Part shown: one piece after another, positions 1 to 12,106 of the stretch | Layout: each line of letters opens with the position of its first letter | How positions within the stretch are numbered: the stretch's first letter is position 1 | Assembly: GCA_021495925.1 (NCBI GenBank) | Contig: JAKEKT010000003.1 | Location: 434,001-498,000, forward strand | Direction: 5' to 3' | Source of the DNA: Diplodia intermedia | Taxonomy: Eukaryota; Ascomycota; Dothideomycetes; Botryosphaeriales; Botryosphaeriaceae | DNA: 64,000 nt | Notes under the pieces: model-generated | Told to the model about the DNA's origin: nothing | The model's database searches: none | Seen by the model: the letters and a program-made list of their open reading frames with translations, nothing else | Translations under genes and position numbers: made by a program

Positions 1-203
1 CGCTGACCACGGCCGACCAGGAGTTCGACCTCAAGGAGGGCGACTGCGACGTCTACAAGTACGTCACCTGGGGCACCATGCAGGAGTGCATCCTGTACCT
101 GGTGCGCCGCGCCGAGGAGAACCGCGATGCCGTTGCCAGCGCCCGCGACTCGAGGGGCCTCTTCTGGCGCGAGATGAAGAGGCGCATGGGCCTCGCCGGC
201 TGA
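1..203 (+). CDS. PUT1: Proline dehydrogenase, C-terminal end (partial gene)
   Basis: The reading frame is open from base 3 to a TGA at 201-203 and gives the last 66 residues of a protein that starts left of the window. The stretch YKYVTWGTMQECILYLVRRA followed by EENRDAVASARD matches the C-terminal helix region of FAD-dependent proline dehydrogenases, which oxidise proline to pyrroline-5-carboxylate in the mitochondrion. The conserved Arg-Arg in LVRRAEEN belongs to the substrate-binding end of the TIM barrel in this family. Flavin-binding residues lie outside the window, so integrity cannot be judged. The next gene is convergent. The call rests on the short C-terminal signature only, and the symbol is the yeast name for the family. 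Confidence 0.72.
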   Translation, partial: LTTADQEFDLKEGDCDVYKYVTWGTMQECILYLVRRAEENRDAVASARDSRGLFWREMKRRMGLAG

Positions 204-1125
204 AAGAAGCTTGGTGTCACTCATCCTTCCATTTGTCGGGATTGATAAAAAAAAATTGAAGCGAAGACCCAAAAAGGAGCCACACGGTCCATGCTCTCCT
301 ACCAGTAGGAGTGCGCGCCGAGGTATGAAGAGTCGATGGCGCACAAGGCGTTTTCCGTGCAGGAATGCCAGACGCCACGCTGAAAACAACGGTCAGCGGG
401 GTTCCCTCGGGTGTTGGACAGGCTCAGGGCGAAGGGAATGGGGCAGGAACATAAACTGCGGATACCAAGAAGATTGTAACGAATGAACGGCGAGACGGCT
501 CTCTGTACAGCAGATAGACAGATAGAGAAATAGAGGTCAATGGCTTTGACTAAGATTGTATGATCCTTTGCTGAGAACTCACGACTTCGGGCCTGTTGCT
601 TGCGCTAATGGCATGTTGCAAATACATGATAGTGAGTGAGGTGGTTCCTCAATCGGTGCGACTGGCTCTTCCACTGGACACGTTTCAATTCGTTCGTCTA
701 GAGATGAATGACTAAGAGGTATAGATACCTTAGTCAGAATCGTGTATACAATTTCATGTAGATCGTGAAATCTTACCTCTGGAGGTGTCTCTACCGATTT
801 AACACTCATGCCTCCATCCGAATATTTGCACAAGCTGCTCATGTCCTCGGCAGAGCTTGGAAGGCTCAATTCTGCTATGTCCCGCTATAGTGCCGGTCCA
901 CGTGTCGGTAGATGGCGTCGACTGAGGAGACGGGGCAATGGAGCATGAATATCATTCCGAGCATTCCCATCGATTCGTTGCCGTTTGAGATTGATCCTTT
1001 TTTTATCTTGGCAGACCGGCACCACTGGCCAACTTTTGCAATGTACACATATCCTCCCACGAGCCTGTACTTTTTTTTCTTCCCCCCAACCCTCCAGTCA
1101 ATCCGTGTCCCGCCACCCCCCCACC
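204..1125. other. Convergent intergenic region, no defended gene
   Basis: This holds the 3' flanks of two converging genes. A 96-codon open frame lies on the minus strand at 579-869. It has a possible internal intron donor but no recognisable product, so I leave it uncalled. A/T-rich runs near 246-256 and 1070-1080 could be parts of 3' UTRs. Confidence 0.5.
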
Positions 1126-1728
1126 CTAGTACGCCAACAGCTTGTAGCCCTCCCAGCCGGCCATGCCCTGCAGAGCCAGCTGGATCAACGTCGCCCAGAT
1201 GCCAATCACCCTGCCCTTGCCGTTCTGCACGTCGGGGCGCGTGTAGCCGACGGCGTACAGGACGCGGCCGACGCACCAGAGCCCGCCCATGACGGCGGCC
1301 GTCACGGGCTTGCGCAGGCCGACGGTCAGCATGGCGAAGAGGAGGTTGGTGTGGTTCTCGAGGTAGTTGTAGTGGCCGCGCTGGGCGCAGTTGAAGAGGT
1401 AGAGCGCCTTCCGCTTCTTCTCGTCGCCGTCGGCCGCGTCGATCTGCGCCTGCGTCGCGTACTGGTGCGGGTACGGCACGCCCGCGGCCCGCCGGAAGGA
1501 GCCGACCCGGATGCCCAGCCAGGTCGACACGAAGAGGGAGCCGGTCGCGGCGAGGACGACGTAGCTGCGGGGCCGGGGGAGGTGGTTAGCGATGGAGTGC
1601 TCGACTGGATGAAATGGTGGGCTGAGGTCTGGGGGCGCAATGTGACGAAGAAGATGCCAATTTGCATTGACATGGCAGGGGAAGTCTTACCCGTACTCCT
1701 GAGGAACTGAGATGGTGGCGAAAGACAT
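1126..1728 (-). CDS. MAPEG family membrane protein, microsomal glutathione S-transferase 3-like
   Basis: Two exons, 1691-1728 and 1126-1564 (read right to left), give 158 residues, the usual size for MGST3-like proteins. The intron has a GTAAGA donor and a CCGCAG acceptor, and joining restores the family N-terminus VPQEYGYVVLAATGSLF. Residues about 70-80 carry QRGHYNYLENHTN, equivalent to the RxHxNxxE signature that binds glutathione in MAPEG proteins. Four hydrophobic segments fit the four-helix MAPEG bundle in the endoplasmic reticulum or outer mitochondrial membrane. Family members conjugate or peroxidise lipophilic substrates with glutathione. Specificity (transferase, peroxidase or leukotriene synthase type) cannot be read from sequence alone. 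An ORF-only view would miss the first 24 residues. Confidence 0.9.
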
Positions 1729-2752
1729 GATGTCGGGATATGTGCCCAGTAGATGGTTCGTAGAAAAGGAAGTGGGTTGATGGGTTGGGTGATCGGAGGA
1801 ATTGTTGCTTGCAAAGCTTCAATGCGTCGGGAGAGCGGCCATGGCGGGCTTTTAAGGCTTCAGCGGGATCTAGTGGACCCCTTTCCTCCCCAGTTTCAAC
1901 TGTTTTCCCTGCACAGCTGGGCGCGTCGCGAGAGGCGGCAGGCAGCAACTGCGACGCGTTTGCTGATCAAGCACGATCGGTCGGCGGAATTGATCTATCC
2001 GGTTGGTCCCTGCGGCGGGCGCTGTCTGATTGGACGCGCAGAGCCGAAGGATTCGCGCGACGCTCAACGGAACAACAATCTCGAGGTCGCAAAGGGGTCG
2101 GGCAGAGCAGCTTCGGAGACGGCCAAAGTAAAGGTGTTGATCAAGTTAAGCATAAGCTTTGCGGGTCCGATCTCCCGCCAGATACGCTCGGCGCACGCCC
2201 CCATTGGTTGGGGGCTGGGGCTGTCTGGCGTCATTTGGCCCTCCGATGATTCGTGACATTTGTCAGCGACATTCCCATGAGTATAAGGCCTCTGGCCTTG
2301 CTCGTATCGTGAGACGATACATATGGTCTGTAGCCATCCTAACCTCGGATCCAAGCGCCATTTCAACTTGACACTGGTCGCCCTTTTGACCTGTTGGCTG
2401 ACAAAAACTGCATCTCTATGATATCTTCATGGGCGCGGACTAGGCGTCGTCCAAGAAGGCACAGTGCGTGCACGCTTGCGTGTAAGTGCAGAAATGCTAG
2501 ATTCAACGTTCTGCGACTTTTTGGCAATACCAAGGATGGTTTCAGAATCACGCCGTCTGGGCTCTATCATGTGCTCACTTTATGTCTTGGCTCACCTCAA
2601 AAAGCTTCTCACCGCATAGCTCGTTCGCGCCCAAGTAGCACATTCGGGTGGCACAAGTGCATGGCGGGGAGGTGACGATTATTTACGACACTGAAACTTT
2701 CTTCCGCGGATGACTTCGCCCGTCCTGATTTCTGCTCGCCATTGTCTGCAGC
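1729..2752. other. Intergenic region upstream of the MAPEG gene
   Basis: This separates the MAPEG start from the 3' end of the next minus-strand gene. It contains ATTGG (inverted CCAAT) elements near 2030 and 2200, which may belong to the MAPEG promoter. Several overlapping open frames on both strands look like chance frames in GC-rich DNA. Confidence 0.45.
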
Positions 2753-3945
2753 TTAAGTTTTGCAGAGCGTCTGCAGGGCCTGGCTTGTGCTTTCCTTTGT
2801 CTCTTTGACCAACTTCGCCATCTCCTTGAACCTGCAGAACTCGCCGTAAGCAACATGTTGCACGGCTGACAGGGGAGAAGGGGAACATACTCCGGGATAG
2901 CAGCATCGCTGATAAGCTCGAAGAGTAGACTTTCACTTGTAGTTACCACCACGCCTTCGTGCCTGAGCCGAGCCAGGGCAATGGGGACTTCTTCTTTGTT
3001 GCAGCTGGACACGCCATCGGCTAGGACGTAGACCTTGTGGCCCTCGCGCAACAACTCGAGGGCCGTCTGCGTGACGCAGATGTGCGACTCGATGCCGACG
3101 ATGATACACTCGTGCTTCTGGGTGAGGACGGCGCGCACTTCGGGCGTGAGCATGGAGAACAGTGTCTTGTCGACATGCACCTTGGTCTGGATGCCGTCAG
3201 GGGCATCGAGGCGAAGCTCCGAGCATGTTTCTCCAAGACGAGCGCGGTTTTGCGTGGTGGCGAGGACGGGGAATCTCATGATCTGACCTGGACCCGATTC
3301 AGCTGGCGCCCCCGAGACCGCGGTGCCCGGATTCTTCGCAACAAAGGGATGAAAGACGGGCAGGCATCGGAAGCTAGGAGACGGCACGGTTTCACGAGGG
3401 CAAAGCAAACAGCCACACGGCGACAAAGGAAAAGGAGGGGTAGCGGCGCGCCCCGTCCAGCACGGTGCGAGCATAGGCACAGTGACTCTCCCCTATCTAT
3501 AGAACAGACTGGGGGAGGCCCGATCCGCGCGTGAAGAATGCAGTTGCGCGCAGCACGCAGGCGCGCCTGTTCTGATGCAGACGGCCCATGCATGATCGCA
3601 CGGGATCGGCCATCGCACTCCCCAGGACGCCTTGTTCCTGGGGCGTGGTGGTCCACAACGTCCGCCAGCTTCAACGCCAAGACGGGGCACGGGCTGACGG
3701 GGGGTCGTACTGGCTCTGAGCATCTTTTGGGTTGTCGCGAGGACCTTCGAGAACTCCCAGATGGCTGGGCGGAACTTCTCCTGCAGGTCACAGATGCTGC
3801 GGTGCTCGTCAGATCCCGAAGCGGCGAGCGGGCGGGTGCTGCGTACAAGAGCGCGGGGTTCGCTGCCGCGCGGAGCTGTCAGCACGTGGCGCGCCGAGGC
3901 TTGCTGGCGGAGACACTCACTGAGCCTGCGGACGGCGGCAGCCAT
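2753..3945 (-). CDS. Isochorismatase-like cysteine hydrolase (ISOC1/2 type) with a 16-base microexon
   Basis: Five exons, right to left: 3921-3945, 3847-3862, 3711-3796, 2891-3287 and 2753-2831, giving 603 bases and 200 residues, the normal length for mitochondrial/cytosolic isochorismatase-domain proteins. The Cys-hydrolase triad is complete: Asp17 (FICDLQEKF), Lys83 (VDKTLFSML) and Cys113 (GIESHICVTQTAL). The 16-base second exon supplies most of TNPALF, the first beta strand before the catalytic Asp. Without it the frame breaks. All four introns have GT/AG ends. The fold hydrolyses small amide or vinyl-ether substrates, and the substrate here is unknown. The C-terminus ends in a Lys/Glu-rich helix (FKEMAKLVKETKE) typical of the fungal branch. 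An upstream in-frame ATG at 3963 would add six residues. I chose 3945 because it fits the compact family start. Confidence 0.88.
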
Positions 3946-5227
3946 GATGGCGGGCAAGACCAATGAACGCTGGGAAATTTACAGGAACGCGGCGAGCGAA
4001 GGCAGTGTGTCGGGCAGGGCTGCGGAGGACGTGCGGTCATGCAGGAGGCGCGCGCGCCAGAAGCAGCCGCGGGATGTCGGGCGGAGCAGCATGACGCAGC
4101 GGGGTGCCTGCGAGGACCAGCCGTGGGTCTTCCGCATACCTTGCCGCCGTGCGCCCGCGACGCCTGGCTGTGGGCCCAACACTATGCGCCGCATCACCAC
4201 CAGCGCGTCTGCTGCGGCGCCGGGCTCACGTGCGGTCGAGCGCGGTGCGGAGGCGGCGGCGGGACGACGGGAGTGCAGGGCGTGGTGGTCGGCGGTCGGC
4301 TTCCGTAAACTGCTCGTGAAACGCAGCGCCCGCTCCGTGCTTTTCTCGATCGGGCACGCGGGGACCAAGGGCATCGGCCCACCCTGCTGCAGCCCAGCAA
4401 CTCTTCCTCTACACTACCGTGATGGCCGTCAGCCTGAGTAAGGGCACTCGGCCTCAGCTACGGCGTGCGCCGTGAGCGTCGGTCAGCCGGCGGGGGGCTG
4501 CTATTTCCACTCGTCTTTGTGCCACGGGTACAATGGCCGTCAGCCTCGGGTGCCTTGGCCCCCAGCGCCGCCTGCGCCTGGCGCTCCGTCTTTGACGGGC
4601 GTGACAGGCGGCCCCATTGGCTGTGCCGCGGCGCGGGCTGGTGTTGCGTCCTGGCCGCAGCGGGCGAGCGTAGAAAGGTTTATAGCAGCCGGAACAAATG
4701 CGCGCGCGCCTGGCCTCTGCGTGATTTTGTTTGATGAGCGGTGACGGAGTGTATTATTCTGTAACTGCTGCTCCTCCGTAATTCCGCCTTGCAATAGCAC
4801 TGGAGCGCGACTTAGCGAGCAGCGAGCGCAACCTGCTATCAAGCACATCCCTCACCACACAACCTTCCTTTTTCCCATTCCCACCCAGACCCACCGCACG
4901 CCTGCTGCAAACCCGCCCGTCCCATCCGTCAACCCTCCTCGCCGTGCTGCCTGCCGCGCCCCTCTCCAGCCGTGGCGTAGCTGCTGGCCCTGCCCTGTCT
5001 CCAGCACCGTCATCCAGCAGGGGCAACCGCCTTGACGGCTCTTCCAGCGCGTGTCCGCGCCGGCCCTCCCAGCTCCATTCACTCTCGCCCGCGCCCACGC
5101 GCCTACTTATTGCTCGTCGTGACTCGCTCCGCCGCGCTTCGCGACCGGTACGCAATTCCCTCGTCCCCGCCGCCGCCGCCTCCACCGCTCCCCGAAAGCG
5201 CCTCGACACCCCCGCCCGCCGGAGTTG
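3946..5227. other. Divergent intergenic region between the isochorismatase-like and Cid1-like genes
   Basis: About 1.3 kb of GC-rich DNA between two divergent starts. It has an inverted CCAAT (ATTGG) near 4616 and a TTTATAG box near 4679 upstream of the plus-strand gene. The 14-mer ATGGCCGTCAGCCT occurs near 4422 and again near 4532. A pyrimidine-rich stretch at 4840-5220 probably forms the 5' leader of the plus-strand gene. Overlapping open frames here have arginine/proline-rich translations and no family signature. Confidence 0.45.
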
Positions 5228-8200
5228 ATGGGCGAGTACGGCAGTACTGAAGCACACGCAGGCTGTCCCAATCGCGCCCTGGATTCCCCAGACACTCTCT
5301 TCTCGCGCCGCGTTTCGGCAGGACGTCCGCTGGCCCTGGACCAGTACACCTCCGCTCCCCAGCCGCTTCTCGTCACACCCCACGCCGCGCAGCAGCCGCT
5401 CCTGCCCTACCACCCGCTCCTTCGCTCTGTGCACATCAACAACCTGCTCCAGAAGAACTTGCTTGCGCAGTCGCCCCCCGCCACCACCGTGTCTCAGGAA
5501 CAGCACCCGAGGCCCTTGGCGGCACAAGAGACCACAAAGAAAGCGCAACCCAAGCCGCACCCTGCGCCACAGCATATCGATGGGAATAGCAGCGTGCCAA
5601 ATCGAGCTACGAGCGGTACATCGCAGGTGACGGACTCCGCAAGCATGGCGAGTAGGGGGTCAGAGGGGGCCAAGCATTCCCTTCCCGCGCGCCCGCCAAT
5701 GACTTCACATCACTCAAACTCGGTCCCTTCGACGCCCCACCAGCATGCTCGGGACGTTGCGTTTCGCTCGAGAACACCATCGCCAAACGGCGCTCTTGGC
5801 AACCACTCTCCGAGGTCCGTCTCGTCCGAGGCAAATGGCACTCTGCCGTCACTACGGAAGCAGCCGTACAAGTGCAAGTATGAGACGGGGATTGCTTTTG
5901 GTAGGCGTCGGATGGGCTACGACAACGCCGACATGTTGGAGAGGGCGCCAGTGCGGCCCAAGCCCTCCCTGAACCCCAAAGAAGAGGAAAAACTCAGTGG
6001 TGACATGAGAGAACTGTACGACCGGTTATTACCGTCCGAGGAGAGCCAGAAGAGAAGAAAGCTCTTGGTAGAAAAGTTGGGCCGGATCCTGCATACGGAG
6101 TGGCCTGGGAACGAGTTCAAGGTCCACGTCTTTGGGTCATCAGGCAACCTGCTCTGCACCGCCGAGTCTGATGGTACGTGCCGACCGCTACTGTTGCATC
6201 TAGACATCATTAACCCCCCCGACAGTCGACGTGTGTATTCAGACCCCGATGAGGAAGCTTGAGAGCGTGCATATGCTGGCTGAAGCACTAGCAAAACGTA
6301 CGTTCAGAACCCTGCAGCGTTGAAACATTCTTGCTGAAACAGGTGCAGACGGCATGAGCAAGGTGGTGTGTGTAGCTTCGGCAAAGGTTCCCATTGTCAA
6401 AGTCTGGGACCCCGAACTCGAGCTCGCTTGCGACATGAACGTGAACAACACGCTTGCACTGGAGAACACGAGGATGATCAAGACCTATGTTCAGATTGAT
6501 GAACGTGTACGCCCACTGACAATGATTGTCAAGCATTGGACGAAACAGCGGATCCTGAACGATGCTGGTACGTTTCATGTTTCGAACTGCACTATTGGCA
6601 CTGACGTGTATAGCAATGGGTGGGACACTGAGCTCGTACACCTGGATTTGCATGGTCTTGAATTTCTTACAGACTAGATCCCCGCCGGTGTTGCCTTCGT
6701 TGCATCAAATGCCCTTCGAGAAGCATCTAACCGACACTGGAGAGGAGTCGAGTTTCTTTGATGACTTGGAGCAGATTCGCGATTTCGGAAAGGACAACAA
6801 GGAGTCGTTGGGACAGCTGCTCTTTCAGTTCTTTCGATTATATGGTCACGATTTTGATTACGAACGTGATGTGGTCTCCGTCCGGAACGGCAGGTTTTTG
6901 ACTCGGAAAGAGAAGGGATGGGAGGTGGACAGCGGCAACAAGGAGGGTCGGTTCCGCTTGTGTGTGGAAGAGCCTTTCAACGTTTCTCGGAATTTGGGCA
7001 ACTCCGCTGATGATTACGCTTTCCGCGGGATACATTTGGAAATCCGCCAGGCTTTCGAATTTCTGGTGGACGGTGGGCAACTGGGGAAGGTATGCGAGCA
7101 ATATGTCTTCCCCAAGGAGGAACGACCCACTTTCCAGAAACCGCCACCGGCACCGAAACCGACCCTTACCCACAGTACTTCGCCATCGCGGCGGGGTGGG
7201 CGCGGTGGCGGCAACCGTGGTAACAGAAACCACTACAACCAGAGGAACAATCAGGGCGACCGTAGTAGGTCTTCAAGTGGTGCGAACTACGCGAACGGGC
7301 TTCCGTTCTTAAGCCCCCCTCTTGCAGGAGCTGGGCCCGATTACTTCGCTGCTACCACTGGAGCGTCTTTGCACGAGCAACTATACAAGCAGTATCAAAT
7401 GCTTGAGATGCAGCAGCATAGCCTAAAAGCCCAACTGTTCGCCCAGGCGCAGGCTCGTGCGGCACAAGCGCAAGCTATTGCTCAGGCTCAGGCTCAAGCC
7501 AGAAACGGCTCGAGCCATGGATCCCCACCCAGAACGCAGTATGCGACGGCTCAAGCCGTGTCCAGAGATCCAAACGAGCCCCCTGCCACTGCACCACTCA
7601 TGCCCCACTACTTGTATCCGTATCCGAATGGGTTTGAGCAGCCTCAGCCGATGTCTCAGTCCCACTCTCAGGATGGAATTCGGACAAATCCTTCGTCGCC
7701 ATCATTACCTCTAAGTATTCCGACGCAAAGGCGCAGCGCTCACCGGGCTACCGTACCTGAAGGTCAGGCAAACAGCTCCGTCAGGTCTCATTCACAGCCA
7801 GCGAGAGCTGATCAGAATGCCCTGTTTCTTCCGGGCTATCCGCCAATCCCTAGCTATCCGCCCAACCTCATGGCCTATCCAATCGCGCGATCGTCACAGG
7901 ATACCCAGACGGTTCAGCGGCAACCGGTGGACGTTCCCCAGCACCATCCCAAGGGCCTTCAGATCGTCCCTGAGCATGCCCAAAACGGCTCGCCGAAAGA
8001 GTACCTCGGTTACTTTATGAACGAGTCTCCGCAGCAGTTCCGTTCACAAGATTATACCGTTCAGCAGATTCCGTCTTTCCAGGAACTGGTACAGAGGCGT
8101 AGGAAGGTTTCGCCGGAGTTGGCACCTCCCCAACCAAGTCAAGCACAGCAGCACATCTCGCGATCGCCATCTCCTCTGGGGCAGAACCACAACAGAAGCT

Positions 8201-9141
8201 ATTCTACTGGAGTTCGCCCGACGCCTGTAACTTCTACATCATTACAAGTACCTGAAAAGCCAGCACAAGCCGCCACCCCCGCCGAGTCAGGTCCTGTCAT
8301 TGTGAATGGCTCATACCGTGCGCCGCAAGCCAGAGAACAAAGAAGCATACCTGAACACGTCGATAAGAATGGGTACATTGACAGAGATGCTCCAGCGCGA
8401 CCAGATGAACCGTTTCATATGGAGATGCCAGAGCAACAACAACAGCGTCAACTGTTTGCAAACGAGGTGTTGCGTCGCCATTTTGCTTCATCCGAGCCGG
8501 AAGGTTCAAATGGCATTGACATGTACGGTACAGCATCTCAAATGGCCGTGCCGAGTTACACGGCGGCTGGATCCGGCGTTGTGAATGGCTACCCTGTCAA
8601 CGGCGATGTTGATTACTCCACCCCAAAGGCCGCTCCGTCAAGCACTCAGAACATCCCACCATGGCGTGTAAAGTCAACCCCCAACGGCATCTCGCATCTT
8701 GACACATCAAGAACGTCTGCCGCGCCTGCACAGACAGTGAAGTCAGCCGTCCTGCCTATATTGTCCCCTGTCCAGGAGACTAGGACTCCATCGCCAACGG
8801 CTAATCGTGGTGCGCTGTCTGCGGGTCTCCAGCCTTCGAACGGTACCTTGCACAGCAGCGTTGGCTTTCCGGAGAAGGAAAATCAGACGGCTCCATCGCG
8901 ATCTGGGAATGTGCACAACGTGAAGCAACCTCATTCGAAGAAGGAGAGTCCGATCGCCCATGAGAAGTCTGGCAATAAGGGCGGTGGGGGAGGAAACTCG
9001 TCCTCGAACAACGGCTGGCAGAAATCGAGCGGAGGCAAAAAAGGCGGCCGCAAGCGTGCCAAGTCAAACGCCAGCAAGAACGGCGAGCATAAGGGAGGCG
9101 AGCCTCTTCCGGCCAACGAGGCTGATCGCAAGGGAGGCTAG
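5228..9141 (+). CDS. Cid1-family poly(A)/poly(U) nucleotidyltransferase with long disordered C-terminus
   Basis: Four exons: 5228-6173, 6226-6297, 6349-6567 and 6614-9141, giving 1254 residues. The DNA polymerase beta-like core carries FGSSGN (302-307), the metal-binding aspartates Asp315 and Asp317 (ESDVDV, split by intron 1) and Asp368 (LACDMNVNN). The PAP-associated motif GGTLSSYTWICMVLNFLQ follows. This is the non-canonical poly(A)/uridylyl transferase fold (Cid1/Cid13/Cid16), which tails cytoplasmic RNAs. The N-terminal 210 residues are low complexity. The C-terminal 750 residues hold an RG/GN-rich patch (about 7190-7290), an Ala-Gln repeat (about 7380-7500), Pro/Gln/Ser-rich DNA and a Gly/Lys-rich basic tail. 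Intron 2 has two in-frame acceptors (after 6342 or 6348). I use the second because it gives the family sequence LAKHGM. The first ATG after the upstream stop is at 5228. The nucleotide preference (A or U) cannot be decided. Confidence 0.87.
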
Positions 9142-12106
9142 ACCATCCGACCGGGCAGAAGCCTACTGGTCTGCCACGTTCAGCCAATCGGACCTTACCT
9201 TTACCAACATAAGACTGCATCACTTGGATATGGCACACGGAGAAGTGTCGGAGCATACGAGGCCTTGTGCTATCGATTGACGGGTGTTGCTCGTACAATG
9301 TCGAAATTTCGGCCTCAAGCTACAACTCTTCCTTGCCGGTATGTGGCCGTGGAAAGGCTCATTGGTGCTTTACGGGATCGATTGAGGGAAGGAAAAGGTG
9401 CTAATCCCCGGAAAAGCTCTTCGAACTGTCCTGTTCGAAGGCACTCGGCCGGCAGCAGGCGTTGGAAACTATTTGATGAAAACGACAGATGCAGCAATAG
9501 GTGAGGTCACGATATGGATTGGCGGTATTTGAACATTATGGCAACGAAAAAAGTCTTTTGGAAGGCAGCAGAAGCAGAAATGAAGACATCGAATTTCGAA
9601 GACGCGCACACCGGCAACCATCGCACCGCTCGGGTTGATGGACGGAAACGAAACCTCGCTTCTTCCACGTTGCAGCTGGACTCTAGTACTTCGGATCGAC
9701 GTCACCAATGCTGGATTCAACGATGCGCCGTGAGGAAAATTGCCAGAAATGCTTGCTTGGCAGCCGAGAGTTACACTGGTCAGCAGTGCAGAAGTCACCG
9801 CTACCCCACAGATGGCTTGACGTTAAAGCCGGAGCAAAACAGCGGAAGGAATGAACGACTGATGTCAGGTTGATTTGGTTCATTCCACTTGTTGCAGATT
9901 CGCCTGCTTGTTTTCCAATGCCCGATACCTGCATTTTTTTTTCGATCATGATCTTAGGGTGCGTTCTTCATTGTTTCAACAAGGAATGGGAAACATGATT
10001 GTGGGGAAGGTTGAATTTTCTACTTCCATCCTCAGGGGCAGCACAGGCTATGCATAAACCGTACAGCACATAGCGATCGGGGTTTTTGGTCTTGTTTTGT
10101 CATATTCAACTCAAGTCTTTCTCCGGGGTGGGTTCAATGGTTTCTGAATCTCTTCTTGTCCTCTTTCGGTTTTTCTTTCATCATCATGAGTGGGGCTTTT
10201 CTTGGATTTCATTTTCTGTTTGCGTTTTTGATTGGAAGCATGGCATACATTGTACAGATAGACCGGCCGGGCCATTCTCCCGGGACCCAAGCGAGGCGCG
10301 ACAGATAGGAAAGACGAAATGAGGGATGAGTACATGAAAAGAGAGGACCCCTCATCAACTGAAGCAAGACCATCAGCGAGTCCTCCCCGTCACGAACAGC
10401 GCCACCGAAAGTTCCTGCAACTGTATCCGAGATTCGAAATGTCGGGAGCAGTCGGGAGGGCGCGGGAGGAGGAAGCGAAGCTGGCTCAATTCGCAATGTC
10501 AGGTTGGAACGTGTACGAAGATGGGGGATGTGACATTTTGGGTGTCGTTTTTCTTTCTTTTTTTGGGGGTCACTCTTGCGACATCTTCAGGACGGTCACG
10601 CAAATCTCGTGAAGCATTGGATTGATTAGCACACGCATACACAAGGGTGGGATGGTTTTGTCGTTTTGCGGCTTTCTCGTTTCGGACGGCGGCATGTCTG
10701 GAAGTTTTTCTTCAGCAAAAGGCTTCTCATCCATTTTTTTCTGTGTTTCCCTCTCAAGATCGACTACAACCAAAAACGATATAGATGAAACTGAAACAAG
10801 AAAAAAAAAGTATGATATCTTGACTATGTTCGTATTTGCCGCTTGTCGTGAAGTCTTCAAGATGTAGCTCTCGAGGGTTTATTGACGAACCTCATGTCAC
10901 GTTCCATACCTCGATGGAAAAGGGAAAGGGAGCGCAGGATCCAAGGTGACGTGACTGCATCATTCCTCTCCCTTTCCTTCTTGACTCCCGCGGAGCGCTC
11001 CTTCCCTTCCCGGGCACACAGCCCTTGCAGCCGGCCAGGAAGTCGTATCGCTCTTCCTTGGTTATTTGTTTTCGCCACCGTCACTTTGGCCGGCACCGCC
11101 TCGCTAATTATTGGCCGCGACCCGGGCAGGCCGCCGGCCCGCGTGCCGACGACGGCGGCGCATTTGGTGTACGACGCGCCCGGCTGCATATATTATCGTG
11201 GCAGTGCTCGTAGATTTTGGCATACGGCTAACGCGCCCAGGGAGGGGCCGTCTAGATGGACACGAACCAGGTACTGCATGAAGTATAAACCCTCCGGGAG
11301 GGAGAGGAGGAAATCCAAATGACTATATACATTGAATAAAGGACGCCTGAGACATGGTTGACCGGAACGGCGGGAAGCTGACGACGCTTTAATACGGAGA
11401 ACTGATATCAGGCTGTATATGAGGTCCCCGTGCATGCTCCGGCTTGGCTCAATAACGTGGCATTGACCAAGTGATGGAATTTGGAAGGAGAAATGGTTGC
11501 ATCTCTAGGGGAATACGAGCTCTGCACAGCCATGGATGCGCGTGGTCACAGCCCGCCCTATGGCTGATCGATAATAGCGTTGCCGACGTTGGCGTGACTG
11601 GCATACAAGCCCCCGCCAAACCTCGCGGCAGGCGACGGGGGGAAAAAATGAGCCCCACCCCCATTTGTCCTACAGAGATACTACACCAAATCCACGCAGG
11701 CAATTCGATACAGTATCTTGACGCGATTGTCTGCACTCAAACCTCATATCTGTGTCCGGATATCGGATCCAGTTACCTACGCGCGGAGAGCGCAACTTTC
11801 TCGGTGGGATCCCGAGGGCTTAAATCCTTTATACCCTGCTGTAACTAGACCATATCAGGCTGCGTGGGAATCCTCACGTGGGACGTCATTGAAATGTAAG
11901 CTGAATGTGGCGCGGTCGATTGCGGACAGTGAGGACCTCACCAAGCCTTCAAGAGTTTACGGGCCGCGCTTCGCGGATTGAATACAATAATGAAGCTTTT
12001 TGAGACCAAAGAAACCCAGAAACACCCGCGAGCCCCCTACTTGAATGAATCTATAGAAAGAGACGACGCAAAAGAAGTAACAAGGACATCAGGATGGTGG
12101 GTCCAA
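9142..12106. other. Long convergent intergenic region, nothing defended
   Basis: Nearly 3 kb between two converging genes. It contains T-rich and A-rich runs (for example 10555-10565, 10730-10740, 10800-10810) and short open frames without recognisable domains, start context or splice pattern. The left part is probably 3' UTR of the nucleotidyltransferase gene. Confidence 0.45.
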
